A DNA stretch of 64,000 nucleotides from Zhuqueibacter pondensis (GTDB taxonomy: Bacteria; Zhuqueibacterota; Zhuqueibacteria; Zhuqueibacterales; Zhuqueibacteraceae). The position numbers were made by a program, and so were the translations under genes. Of the stretch, positions 15,523-23,972 are shown in pieces. The notes under the pieces were generated by a model that made no database searches, was not told the DNA's origin, and saw only the letters and a program-made list of their open reading frames with translations. Location: positions 40,510 through 104,509 of the forward strand of contig JAPDQK010000015.1 in assembly GCA_034505955.1 (NCBI GenBank). Direction: 5' to 3'. The first letter of the stretch is position 1. Every line of letters starts with the position of its first letter.

Positions 15523-18030
15523 TTACTGAAGCCGCGCTTGCGTCACAGGTCTTTTGAAATTTGAAATTTCTTGCAGCGCAAGCCAGACGTTGTTTCTGTC
15601 AATTGTTTTTAACCGGTAAGTGGCTTTGCCCCGCGGATGATCACGAAACCAAAGAGTGCCCTGAGTGCTTACCTGGCCATTGCGTAATGGCAAGCCGTTG
15701 CGGGTGATCCAATACAGAGTCCCGGGCTGTAAATCGACAAGCAAATGCTCAACCTCGGCATGGCTTTGGATCGTCCACTCGGCGTGACCGAGAGGATGCT
15801 CTCCATTGGCAAAAAGTATGACATGCTGGTCTTTGATATAGGTTCCGAAGAATTGCGCGCCGCGCAGCTCGGCAGCTTCCGCCATTTGATGCAAGGTGTT
15901 CGCGTCACCGATTTGGAGCACGGTCAGAAAAATATCGTAGGTGCGTGGAACCACTGGCTTGACTTCAATCCGATAACTGCCGCCCCAAAGCGCGGTCAAT
16001 TCGTTGAATGGCGGCCGTAAAGAGATGTCATTGTAATCCGCATCCGTAAACCAGTATTGTTCCGGTCCGCCGATACGAACCAGTTTGGTTTCGGCGGGAA
16101 AAATTGACTTCATAAACATGCGACCATGGCATTCGCCGTAGGTGTTGGTGATGCGTACGGTTCGGCCAGTGGTTGACTCCGACACCCCTTCGTTGATCAC
16201 CGTCCAGGTGCCGTCGGTGATTTCCGGCTTGAACGATACATGCAAGATAAAGCGTTTCTCATATTCCGCTTTCAGCGTGTTGATCTTGTCGGTGATGATC
16301 ACATATTCCTGATCGTTCGGCGCCGCCGGATTCGGCGGGCGCAAATAGATGAATTCACGTCGTGCCAGATTGACGGTCTGCCCGCCCCGATATGAGCGGG
16401 TGTAGTTGTAATTGAGGTAATCATATTCGCCCGGCACCGACTCAAAAGCTTCAAGCTCACCGATGTGATTTTTGCCTCCCGGTTGATAACTCGGGTCAGT
16501 ATAAATATCCGCGTCTCCCTCCACGTCCATTTGATAATCCAACAACTCGTTTCTTTTCTCCAGCGGGTTGCGCACGCCGACAACATTATGGTTGATGGTG
16601 GCGCGGCTGAATTTCGATTTGCCCATGTCAAACCCACCGCCTTTATCGACACCGGCATCGAGGGCGAGCGGGCCGAATTTCTCGATGGTAAAACTGGCTT
16701 GATCGTAGTGCGCGTGCGGAGCGACCCACCACTTCATCGCCCAGAAAGTCACCCGGGTTGCGTCGTCATCCCAACTCGAGCGCATGACGATCTGACCGAG
16801 ACCCAATTTTTGCGTCAGCGCAAGGTTCAATTGTTGTGGCGATCTGGCTTGGACGTCTTTACATCCCCAAATAAAATCATAAAACAAAGAATAGGCGCGA
16901 GGGTTTTCATTGAAATTTTTGCCGTAGGTGTCCAGCAACCATTTTGCCAAACCCGCCATATTGGGATCATCTTTGGCGAGTGCCGCACAGACGGTGATCA
17001 GGCTGCGGGTGAAACTTTCTCGCACCACTTTTTCCAGTTGGCCGGCGTCGTTGCGACTAATCAAATATTCGCCGTCGATTTTATAAGGAATGATATTGCA
17101 AAGAAACTGCAGTGGATACTGGCGGAACCAACTGCAAGTTTTGAAAAAATTCGTTCCCAGCGCCGTCCCCGCGATTCCGGCAAACACCTTGGCATTATTG
17201 AAACTGAGGTATTGATAATTCCATCCCTCGCTCCAGCCCGACGAATTCTCCATCACATGGGTCGCGGTATCGAAGACACGGTCGAGATACATCGCTTTCA
17301 TGAAATCGAGCATCTCTTGCGCTTTGGCATCGTACGGCTCACCGAGGCCATCGCCCCAAATCGCAAGGGCGCCAACCGAGCCATGATGCGCATGGCCGAG
17401 CAATTGATTGGAAAGCTGCACATGCTGGCCGGGGTTGGCATCCTTTTCCCGATGGGTATAGAGATCAATCAGGCCTTGCGCAATTTTCTTCTTTTCGGGG
17501 GGCGTGAGCATTGAAAAACACCAATCGTAGACACACGCCAGCGCCAGATTGATATATCCGCCGGCAATGCTGCGCAGGGCGTGGGAATAGTGACCATCAG
17601 TGTAACCTCGGATGGTGGCGATTTTCAACGCCAATTCGATGGCACGGCGACCATATTCGTGACGGGCGTGGCCGAAACGGAAAGCCGGCATTTGTGCCGG
17701 ATCCATGAGATAAAGAAAGGCGAAATTCCGCGCGTCGGCAAATTTGTAGTTCTGCGGAATGGCGTCGATCGGCTCATCATACAGCCCGTCCATCTCCGAG
17801 ATGAAGCTCTGAAACTCGGCAGCATAAATCGTGTTTAAACGCTGGCGCATCACCGGAACGGTTTCCGCGGTGAAAAAGAGCCGGGGATGGACTTTGCGGG
17901 CGAGAGGACTGCCCGGCGGTGGGGTATAAGCCGGCAAAGTCTGGCCAGGAACCTCGAGCGCGAACCCGCACGAAAATATCAACAAGATGGCAGCAAGCCG
18001 GATGAGATGATTTTTTTTGTTCAACTTCAT
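15523..18030 (-). CDS. Secreted heparinase II/III-like polysaccharide lyase
   Basis: 835 residues with a Sec signal (KKNHLIRLAAILLIFSCGFALEV). An alpha/alpha-toroid N-terminal half follows (HPRLFFTAETVPVMRQRL ... MENSSGWSEGWNYQYLS), then the heparinase II/III C-terminal beta-sandwich (WVAPHAHYDQASFTIEKFGP, LALDAGVDKGGG, NHNVVGVRNP). Such enzymes cleave uronic-acid-containing polysaccharides by beta-elimination; in EPS loci they usually trim or release the polymer. The HAHYDQ motif places a likely active-site histidine and tyrosine. The presence of a nucleotide-sugar dehydrogenase in the same locus fits a uronate-containing substrate. Periplasmic or extracellular. Confidence 0.85.
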   Translation of the reverse strand: MKLNKKNHLIRLAAILLIFSCGFALEVPGQTLPAYTPPPGSPLARKVHPRLFFTAETVPVMRQRLNTIYAAEFQSFISEMDGLYDEPIDAIPQNYKFADARNFAFLYLMDPAQMPAFRFGHARHEYGRRAIELALKIATIRGYTDGHYSHALRSIAGGYINLALACVYDWCFSMLTPPEKKKIAQGLIDLYTHREKDANPGQHVQLSNQLLGHAHHGSVGALAIWGDGLGEPYDAKAQEMLDFMKAMYLDRVFDTATHVMENSSGWSEGWNYQYLSFNNAKVFAGIAGTALGTNFFKTCSWFRQYPLQFLCNIIPYKIDGEYLISRNDAGQLEKVVRESFTRSLITVCAALAKDDPNMAGLAKWLLDTYGKNFNENPRAYSLFYDFIWGCKDVQARSPQQLNLALTQKLGLGQIVMRSSWDDDATRVTFWAMKWWVAPHAHYDQASFTIEKFGPLALDAGVDKGGGFDMGKSKFSRATINHNVVGVRNPLEKRNELLDYQMDVEGDADIYTDPSYQPGGKNHIGELEAFESVPGEYDYLNYNYTRSYRGGQTVNLARREFIYLRPPNPAAPNDQEYVIITDKINTLKAEYEKRFILHVSFKPEITDGTWTVINEGVSESTTGRTVRITNTYGECHGRMFMKSIFPAETKLVRIGGPEQYWFTDADYNDISLRPPFNELTALWGGSYRIEVKPVVPRTYDIFLTVLQIGDANTLHQMAEAAELRGAQFFGTYIKDQHVILFANGEHPLGHAEWTIQSHAEVEHLLVDLQPGTLYWITRNGLPLRNGQVSTQGTLWFRDHPRGKATYRLKTIDRNNVWLALQEISNFKRPVTQARLQ

Positions 18031-18119
18031 GACAGATCAACCAAAGGTGAATCCTGCAAGCGGGACAACAAAATGCTGTTAAAATGTTTTGAAATGATTT
18101 AATGCAAATGCGTTTGCCA

Positions 18120-19481
18120 TTATTTTGCCGAAACCTGTGGCACAAAATCCTGCGCTTGTTTTTTGGCACGAATTCTTTCCAGGACGATTTCATGTGGCGC
18201 CTTGACCTCCGTGCGCTCCGGTTGTTCTTCCTTGTGATTGTTTTGGTGAATATTGTAAAGAACACAACTGAGCGCCACGAACCAATAGAGGGTATCGAGA
18301 TCGTTATAATTGTGCGTATAAATGCTCAACGTGATGCCAATGAGCCCCACCTCGAAGGCCAAGGCATAAAGCTGCAAATTCGTGGGTGGCCGGTCTTTGG
18401 TCATGGTCTTTCTGACTTTGCGAAAGTAAATCCAGGTCACGAAGAAAGTGAGAATCCACACCACAAAACCAACGACGCCAAACTCGCATGCCACTTTGAG
18501 ATAGCTGTTGTGTGCATCACGGGTTCCCATATCCGAAAGATACTCTTCAGGAATGTACGGCAACGAGACCAGGGAATAATTGTTGTAGCCGATGCCCAAT
18601 GGGTATTTTCTGAGAATCTGCCAGCTCGCCTGGTTGATCACTTCACGCGAGGCGGCCGAACTTTCGGTGCTGGGGTTGAGGATCGTGAGCATCTCATCCC
18701 AATACTCGGGTGGCACAAAATAGGAAACAAACAAGAGGCCTGCGATGATCAAAGGAATGATACTCTTGGCTCGAATCCGGCCGGGCGCAAATATTACAAA
18801 GAATGTCGCTGAGGCGACCAATGCCACAAAGGTGGAGCGCAAGCCCTCCGGCAAGGCCGGCATAAAAATGAGAACGATCATTAAAATGACGGCGGCAACA
18901 AGCTTTTCCCAAATCTTTCCAAACAGAATCATGACCATCATCATCGGGAAATACATCATGATGTGTGTGCCCGTGCCACCCGTGGATACGCCGACCTCTT
19001 TCTCATTGATCCAGCCCCACATCTCCCCCCAATATCCCATGAACGAGGTATATGCGATCCCGATCAAGGTCACCCAAATGACAATGTGCAAATCCTTTTC
19101 GGTCCGGACGATTTTCATGATCAGCCAGGAAAACAGAACAATCTTGGAAAAATCCACAGCACTGTCAAACGCGAGACTTGTCGAGGCGGCGGCCCAGGCG
19201 CTGGTAAGATAGCAGATACTCGTAAAGACAAAGAGCAATCGCATCGGCGGTTGCGCGGGGGTCGGCACTTTGGTCAGCTCATCATGGTTGAGAAAATAGG
19301 AAATCATCAAAGCCAGAGTGCCATAGAATTGGAAGCGGATAGTTTCCAAGCCGGCGCCCAAAACACCCAGATTGAGATGAAAGAAAAGAATGTTCATGCA
19401 CACGCCGACCAGCGGCCGGCGCAACGTCCAGGCACATCCGATGATCAGCACCAAGAGGGCTAGCAGCGCGCGGAGAGACAT
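18120..19481 (-). CDS. O-antigen ligase / polymerase-like membrane protein (Wzy/WaaL type)
   Basis: 453 residues with about ten to twelve hydrophobic spans (LLALLVLIIGCAW, LVAAVILMIVLIF, IIPLIIAGLLFVSYF and others). A large periplasmic loop carries GTRDAHNSYLKVACEFGVVGF, the Wzy_C signature. The opening (ALLALLVLIIGCAWTLRRPLVGVC) and the FYGT/SKIVLFSWLI pattern recall the exosortase-A-associated O-glycosylation ligases. Probably polymerises or ligates undecaprenyl-linked repeat units in the inner membrane. The tail is cytoplasmic and charged. It overlaps the end of the phosphotransferase gene by 22 bases. Confidence 0.85.
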   Translation of the reverse strand: MSLRALLALLVLIIGCAWTLRRPLVGVCMNILFFHLNLGVLGAGLETIRFQFYGTLALMISYFLNHDELTKVPTPAQPPMRLLFVFTSICYLTSAWAAASTSLAFDSAVDFSKIVLFSWLIMKIVRTEKDLHIVIWVTLIGIAYTSFMGYWGEMWGWINEKEVGVSTGGTGTHIMMYFPMMMVMILFGKIWEKLVAAVILMIVLIFMPALPEGLRSTFVALVASATFFVIFAPGRIRAKSIIPLIIAGLLFVSYFVPPEYWDEMLTILNPSTESSAASREVINQASWQILRKYPLGIGYNNYSLVSLPYIPEEYLSDMGTRDAHNSYLKVACEFGVVGFVVWILTFFVTWIYFRKVRKTMTKDRPPTNLQLYALAFEVGLIGITLSIYTHNYNDLDTLYWFVALSCVLYNIHQNNHKEEQPERTEVKAPHEIVLERIRAKKQAQDFVPQVSAK

Positions 19482-20689
19482 GGTGACGACTCGTGTTTAA
19501 CTTCCTGTGATTGAGGCGAGCTGTCGAACTTTGCAATTTTTCTTTCCAAAATATCGAGCTCGCGCATCAAAACCTTGTGAAACCACGGTGTGAAGTACTT
19601 GCGGTTGACAAAATCTCTGACTGTCGTTGTTCGTATCAGCGTATCGATTTTCTTCGCAAACGGATGCAACATCCATTTGTGTTTACGCAAACGCCGGTCC
19701 CATTTCGCACACAACCAAAGGATGTAATAAAACCGCAGCAGGGGTTGCCAGCGTTTCTCGCCGAAATAGCCCTGAATAAACTGTCGTTGCAAATAATTGA
19801 TCAAATGTGAATGCATCGGCAGGGCCACACCGAGATCAAACAGTTTGCATTCTACCAACATTTGTGCTACATCATAATAAGTAACGCCAACCAGGGTATT
19901 GCCAAAATCCAAGGGGAACAGAGTATTTTCGGTGACAAAGATGTGACACGGCTTGAGATCACCGTGTAGTTGCGCCTGCGGCAGCGGTGCTCCGGCAAAC
20001 ACCTGGAGGAGTGATCGAAGTCGTGATTGCATCGAGTTGAGATCTTGTGCGGAGACGTGCGCGCTGGCAATGCGATTCCAGTATCTTTGCATCTGCTCTT
20101 CAAAATGCGTCGGCTCAAAATACGTATCTGTGTTGCTCGCAAAGCCGGAGTGAAAGAGTGCGAGCCATTTGCCGGCTCGCCGAAAATGTGCTCCCAATTT
20201 CTCCTTATTCTCCTCGAAGTGCCACGATGAATGTTTTACACTTTGAATCAGGGAACCCAAGTCACGGCCCTCGGCTCGTTCGATAATTAGACACAGAAGC
20301 TCGGGAATGTAATCCAGAGGTTTGACAATATGGAACTCCTCCTCCTGGGTCCGGAAACAGTCAAAAACCTTTTGATGCATTTCAAATTCGTGCCGGCTTT
20401 TGTGCGCCAGATCCAGTTCCTTGGGGCCGCGCCCCGGCATAAGGTGATAGGCTTTGGCAATCAACCTTTTCACACACCTGCCGTTGTTTGCCTGAACCGC
20501 GAGGTCAAAAATCACAGTGTACCGCTTGTGGCGGGGAGCCTTGACCATCACCACGCTCAAAGGCTGTTGCCCTGCCAATTGGGGAAAGTAGTGTGCAAAG
20601 TTTTGCTGCACATGTTTGGTGATCTGCGGTTGAACGATCTCCAACCATTTTTCATAACTGAGTTGCTGTCGCGAGACGTGGTCGGCCAT
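19460..20689 (-). CDS. APH-like phosphotransferase
   Basis: About 409 residues of the aminoglycoside phosphotransferase / kinase-like superfamily. Seen: LIAKAYH (candidate ATP-binding lysine region), the catalytic loop QLHGDLKPCHIFV, and PLDFGNTLVGVTYYDVAQML with the metal-binding aspartate. The ATG at 20687-20689 has GGGGA about eight bases upstream; two in-frame starts further up are less well placed. In this locus the substrate is more likely a sugar or lipid-linked glycan than an antibiotic. It is one of three APH-like proteins here and stands next to a thymidylate-kinase-like protein, a pairing repeated elsewhere in the locus. Confidence 0.82.
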   Translation of the reverse strand: MADHVSRQQLSYEKWLEIVQPQITKHVQQNFAHYFPQLAGQQPLSVVMVKAPRHKRYTVIFDLAVQANNGRCVKRLIAKAYHLMPGRGPKELDLAHKSRHEFEMHQKVFDCFRTQEEEFHIVKPLDYIPELLCLIIERAEGRDLGSLIQSVKHSSWHFEENKEKLGAHFRRAGKWLALFHSGFASNTDTYFEPTHFEEQMQRYWNRIASAHVSAQDLNSMQSRLRSLLQVFAGAPLPQAQLHGDLKPCHIFVTENTLFPLDFGNTLVGVTYYDVAQMLVECKLFDLGVALPMHSHLINYLQRQFIQGYFGEKRWQPLLRFYYILWLCAKWDRRLRKHKWMLHPFAKKIDTLIRTTTVRDFVNRKYFTPWFHKVLMRELDILERKIAKFDSSPQSQEVKHESSPCLSARC

Positions 20690-20915
20690 CTTCGTTTCCC
20701 CTTTCATGCCTTGACAGTAGTGGAATTTGTGTTTTATCACCGAACAAGCGAAAACTGCCGCTTGCTGTTAATTGCGGATCACGCAAAATCAACCGGCCGT
20801 TCCATGGTCTGTCCATATTTGGGTAAGTTATCGCCACCCAAGATGATTTTGAGACATAAAAATGTACCCGCAAAAGACCCCGCTGGCGGAAACATCACAT
20901 CCTCAGGAACCGCGC

Positions 20916-21581
20916 TCAAAAAAACGTAAGACTGATCTTACCAGAAGCCATTTCGGGAACCAGGCCAACCGCTGCTTCAACGCGTTGTGCTATGGTCGCA
21001 CTAAGATTGTCAACGTTATCGGTCCTGATGACGACCAGGTTCGGAAACTCTCGCACTACTTGCAGGTAGCTTTGACAGAGTTCATGCACATATTCGGCAT
21101 CATAATGAGGCCGACGACCAAGGATGACCTTCGGCTCAGCGATCAGGATCAGCGCCAAATCCGGAACCGGCATGGTTTTTTTCAAAACCCACAGATAGAA
21201 ACGCTCGATTCGGCCGGTGAGATGGTAGTGAGCAAAATTGTCATAAAAAAAACGATTGATAATGGTGATTCTTTGACGCAAGCGCAACCAGGCAAAAATT
21301 CTGAAAATGAACATTCGCCACAGATAGCCCATAAATTTTATGAATGTGAGTGACACCGTGGGTTGGTAATGCCGCCGTCTTTTCGGTGCCTTGACCCTGG
21401 TTTTTCGCTGGTCGTGCGCGGTCTTCTGCTTTGCGGGCAATGGCTTGAAAATGTTTCGCCAAGTCACGAAACGAAACCGAAGATAGATGGGGGAATAGCC
21501 CTGCTCTCCCAAAAGATTGACGATGTGCTTGGCATTGGTGCTCTTGCCGCTGCCGACGATGCCGGAAAAAGTGATGAGCAT
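20916..21581 (-). CDS. Thymidylate-kinase-like P-loop protein
   Basis: 221 residues with a Walker A SGIVGSGKSTNAKHIVNLLGE at the very N-terminus and a long basic insertion (KQKTAHDQRKTRVKAPKRRRHY) where the lid region would begin. INRFFYDNFAHYHLTGR resembles the DR(Y/F) substrate motif of thymidylate kinases, and VPDLALILIAEPKVILGRR resembles the P-D-L-x-x-x-L segment. Housekeeping dTMP kinases are not expected in an EPS operon, so it is likely a specialised sugar or nucleotide kinase. No strong ribosome-binding site. Divergent from the HEPN-MNT pair. Confidence 0.75.
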   Translation of the reverse strand: MLITFSGIVGSGKSTNAKHIVNLLGEQGYSPIYLRFRFVTWRNIFKPLPAKQKTAHDQRKTRVKAPKRRRHYQPTVSLTFIKFMGYLWRMFIFRIFAWLRLRQRITIINRFFYDNFAHYHLTGRIERFYLWVLKKTMPVPDLALILIAEPKVILGRRPHYDAEYVHELCQSYLQVVREFPNLVVIRTDNVDNLSATIAQRVEAAVGLVPEMASGKISLTFF

Positions 21582-21632
21582 GCTTTTTGGTTGTTGGTGA
21601 TGATTTTGACAAAGTTACGACAAACAAAAATC

Positions 21633-21661
21633 TTGACTGGCGAATTGGAAAATTGTATATT
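21633..21661 (+). promoter_or_regulatory. Sigma70-type promoter for the HEPN-MNT pair
   Basis: TTGACT (21633-21638) and TATATT (21656-21661) with exactly 17 bases between; the first gene starts 26 bases downstream. This gives the toxin-antitoxin pair its own transcription against the direction of the EPS locus. Confidence 0.75.
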
Positions 21662-21686
21662 GAATCATTAAACGGGATAAAAAATT

Positions 21687-22109
21687 ATGACCAAACAAGA
21701 ACACATTGATTACTGGCTCAAAAGTGCTGACCATGACTGGGATACTGCCAGCCACTTGTTTGAGACGGGAAAATATGATTGGTGCTTGTTTATCTCACAT
21801 CTTGTCATCGAAAAGGCGCTCAAAGCCTTCTGGGTCAGGGATTCGGAAAAAAGAGTACCGCACAAGCACAACCTTCTTAAAATTGCCGAAGGAACTCATT
21901 TGAAATTGTCGGAAGAGCAAAAACAATTTTTGGACAAGATTGCCACTTTTAATATCAAAGCGCGTTATCCTGATGCCAAGTTCGACTTTTACAAACTTTG
22001 TACCAAAGAATTCACTACAGAGCAATTTGAAAAAATTAAGGAGCTGTATCAATGGCTACTATCCCAAATAAAGTTAGAGCAAGTGTCGAAGAATTCATTC
22101 GGCAATTGA
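21687..22109 (+). CDS. HEPN-domain protein (HEPN-MNT toxin-antitoxin pair)
   Basis: A 140-residue all-helical HEPN protein: YWLKSADHDWDTASHLFETGKYDWCLFISHLVIEKALKAFWV is the standard N-terminal helix pair, followed by PHKHNLLKIAEGT and FNIKARYPDAKFDFYK. HEPN proteins paired with minimal nucleotidyltransferases form toxin-antitoxin modules in which the HEPN member is usually the RNase toxin or the AMPylation target. The canonical RX4-6H motif is not obvious, so catalytic activity is uncertain. It overlaps the nucleotidyltransferase gene by 58 bases. Confidence 0.85.
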   Translation: MTKQEHIDYWLKSADHDWDTASHLFETGKYDWCLFISHLVIEKALKAFWVRDSEKRVPHKHNLLKIAEGTHLKLSEEQKQFLDKIATFNIKARYPDAKFDFYKLCTKEFTTEQFEKIKELYQWLLSQIKLEQVSKNSFGN

Positions 22110-22369
22110 ACGCGAATAATCTACCCATCCGGCAAGCCTATATCTTTGGCTCTTATGCCACGGGTCAACAAACAGAATGGAGTGACATCGATCTCGCACT
22201 GGTCTCTGATCGCTTCGAGGGCAATTTTTTCTATGACCGCTGCAAGCTTAGTCCTTACGTCATTAAAATTGACACGGATATAGAGACGCATCCTTTTCGC
22301 CCTGAAGATTTTACCAAAGACAACCCGTTTGTCGAAGAGATCATCGAGACTGGTATCCGGATTGTCTGA
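22052..22369 (+). CDS. Minimal nucleotidyltransferase (MNT antitoxin)
   Basis: A 105-residue MNT protein with the active-site signature IFGSYATGQQTEWSDIDLALVS (GS...DxD), then KIDTDIETHPFRPEDF. MNT antitoxins adenylylate their HEPN partner to silence it. The ATG lies inside the HEPN gene with AAGGAG eight bases upstream, which fixes the start and implies overlapping translation. The 3' end stops two bases before the convergent flippase stop, so the pair is wedged tightly between EPS genes. Confidence 0.9.
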   Translation: MATIPNKVRASVEEFIRQLNANNLPIRQAYIFGSYATGQQTEWSDIDLALVSDRFEGNFFYDRCKLSPYVIKIDTDIETHPFRPEDFTKDNPFVEEIIETGIRIV

Positions 22370-22370
22370 G

Positions 22371-23972
22371 TCACTTTGTTTCTTTCATTCCAAAGTGCTG
22401 TATCAATCGGGCAATTTTCTTCCTGGCTTTTGCGACGACACTTTTGGCATCTCCAGACAATTCGCAATACAGCGCAACCACACGCTTGGGGCGCCACACC
22501 AGCAGCACACCGACATAAACCGCGGAACCGACCACGGTCAGGAGAATCAACATGGGCAGCGAATGCGGGCCGATGCGGCCACCGAGTGTGAAATTCACTC
22601 CCCACATCGCCAAAGCCATGGCCGCGCTGCTGACCATGGCCGGCCATTGCGGAGCAAAATACGCACGCCAGCCAATCAGGCTCACCCGGCGCAACAGGTT
22701 GACCATCAGCACCATGACAATAATTGACGAGATCGTCACCGCGGCGGAGACCCCATTGATGCCCCAGCGGACGCCGATGAAAACCGCGATCGCCAGAATG
22801 ACAAACTCCAGCGCCCGGCGAAAGGCCGAGTAGCGAACAAATCCGCTGGTGGTGATCACGGAATTCAAAAACGGATCGAGTGAGCGCAGGATGCCGGCGA
22901 CACACATGATTTGCAAACAGGCAATGCTGGGCGCCCATTTGGCACCCATCGCCACATGCACAAATGCCGGCGCCGCCATCAACATGCCGACCTGTATCGG
23001 ATACGCCACCAATGACACGGAGAGCACCAATTTCTCGAAACCATTCTTGATCTTCTCCGGTTGGTTCTGCACTTTGGCAAAGGCCGGAAAGACCACGACA
23101 TTCAGGGCCCGGGTGATGCGCCGGCGCGGCAATTTCATCAACTCGAAGGCCTTGGCATAAAAACCAAGTTGCTGGGCATCAAGCACGCGTCCGATGATCA
23201 AGTAATCAACATTATCCGAAAAGTAGCGAAACAGATTGCGCAGAAAAACCCAGGTGCCATAACCAAAAAGTTCCTTGCGCGCTTCACGATCATACTGCAG
23301 GCGTGGCCGCCAGCCGGTGATTTGAATGGCACGAAGCGCTGAAATGATTTCACCGCAAAATTCCCCAAGCACCAGACTCCACACGCCAAAACCGAGGGCG
23401 GCAAAGATGATGGCGGTGATCATCTGCACATTACGGTCAATGGCCATCACCTGCGAAAATGCCTTGAAATTCATGCTGCGCTGCAGGATGGTATTGGGCG
23501 AGGTGGAAAAGCACTCGACCACCATGTAAAAGGTGAAAACCGGTAACACAATGGCCAGTTTTGGCTCATGAAAAAACCTGGTGAGAACCGGCGTCAGCAC
23601 AAGTATGATCACCCACAATCCCACCTTGAAACTCAGATCGAGAATGAACAGGGTATTCACGTGCTCGGGCCGGACCGGTTTGTTACGTTGGATCAGTCCC
23701 ATATTGAAGCCGAATTCCCCAAACTTCGTCGCAAAACCGATGATCAGCCAGCAAATCTGCATGATGCCAAAATCGCTCGGCTCCAGCAGCCGAACCAAAA
23801 CCAAACCGCCGAGGAATTGGGTGAAGGTATTGCCGAGCCGGACGATGACATTGTAAAAAACACCTTCCTTGGCTAATTTCGAGACGCTTTTGTCCGGTGG
23901 CGCGCTTGCCTGCTCGAAAGAGTCCACCGATTCGTTTATTTCAACAGTCGCTTCAATCTCTGATTTCGGCAT
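22371..23972 (-). CDS. Polysaccharide flippase (Wzx / MOP superfamily)
   Basis: About 533 residues with twelve or more hydrophobic spans and the MOP-type opening GVFYNVIVRLGNTFTQFLGGLVLVRLLEPSDFGI. RFFHEPKLAIVLPVF, DYLIIGRVLDAQQLGFYAKAFEL and FPAFAKVQNQPEKIKNGFEK are typical of lipopolysaccharide flippases of the RfbX/WzxC branch. It moves undecaprenyl-linked repeat units across the inner membrane. The ATG at 23970-23972 is preferred over a TTG nine bases earlier; both overlap the end of the nucleotidyltransferase-kinase fusion gene, so the two are coupled. Confidence 0.92.
   Translation of the reverse strand: MPKSEIEATVEINESVDSFEQASAPPDKSVSKLAKEGVFYNVIVRLGNTFTQFLGGLVLVRLLEPSDFGIMQICWLIIGFATKFGEFGFNMGLIQRNKPVRPEHVNTLFILDLSFKVGLWVIILVLTPVLTRFFHEPKLAIVLPVFTFYMVVECFSTSPNTILQRSMNFKAFSQVMAIDRNVQMITAIIFAALGFGVWSLVLGEFCGEIISALRAIQITGWRPRLQYDREARKELFGYGTWVFLRNLFRYFSDNVDYLIIGRVLDAQQLGFYAKAFELMKLPRRRITRALNVVVFPAFAKVQNQPEKIKNGFEKLVLSVSLVAYPIQVGMLMAAPAFVHVAMGAKWAPSIACLQIMCVAGILRSLDPFLNSVITTSGFVRYSAFRRALEFVILAIAVFIGVRWGINGVSAAVTISSIIVMVLMVNLLRRVSLIGWRAYFAPQWPAMVSSAAMALAMWGVNFTLGGRIGPHSLPMLILLTVVGSAVYVGVLLVWRPKRVVALYCELSGDAKSVVAKARKKIARLIQHFGMKETK

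Noticed and set aside
16465..17514. A 349-codon open frame antisense to the secreted heparinase-like gene
   Set aside because: No motif, no ribosome-binding site, and the opposite strand encodes a full-length enzyme.
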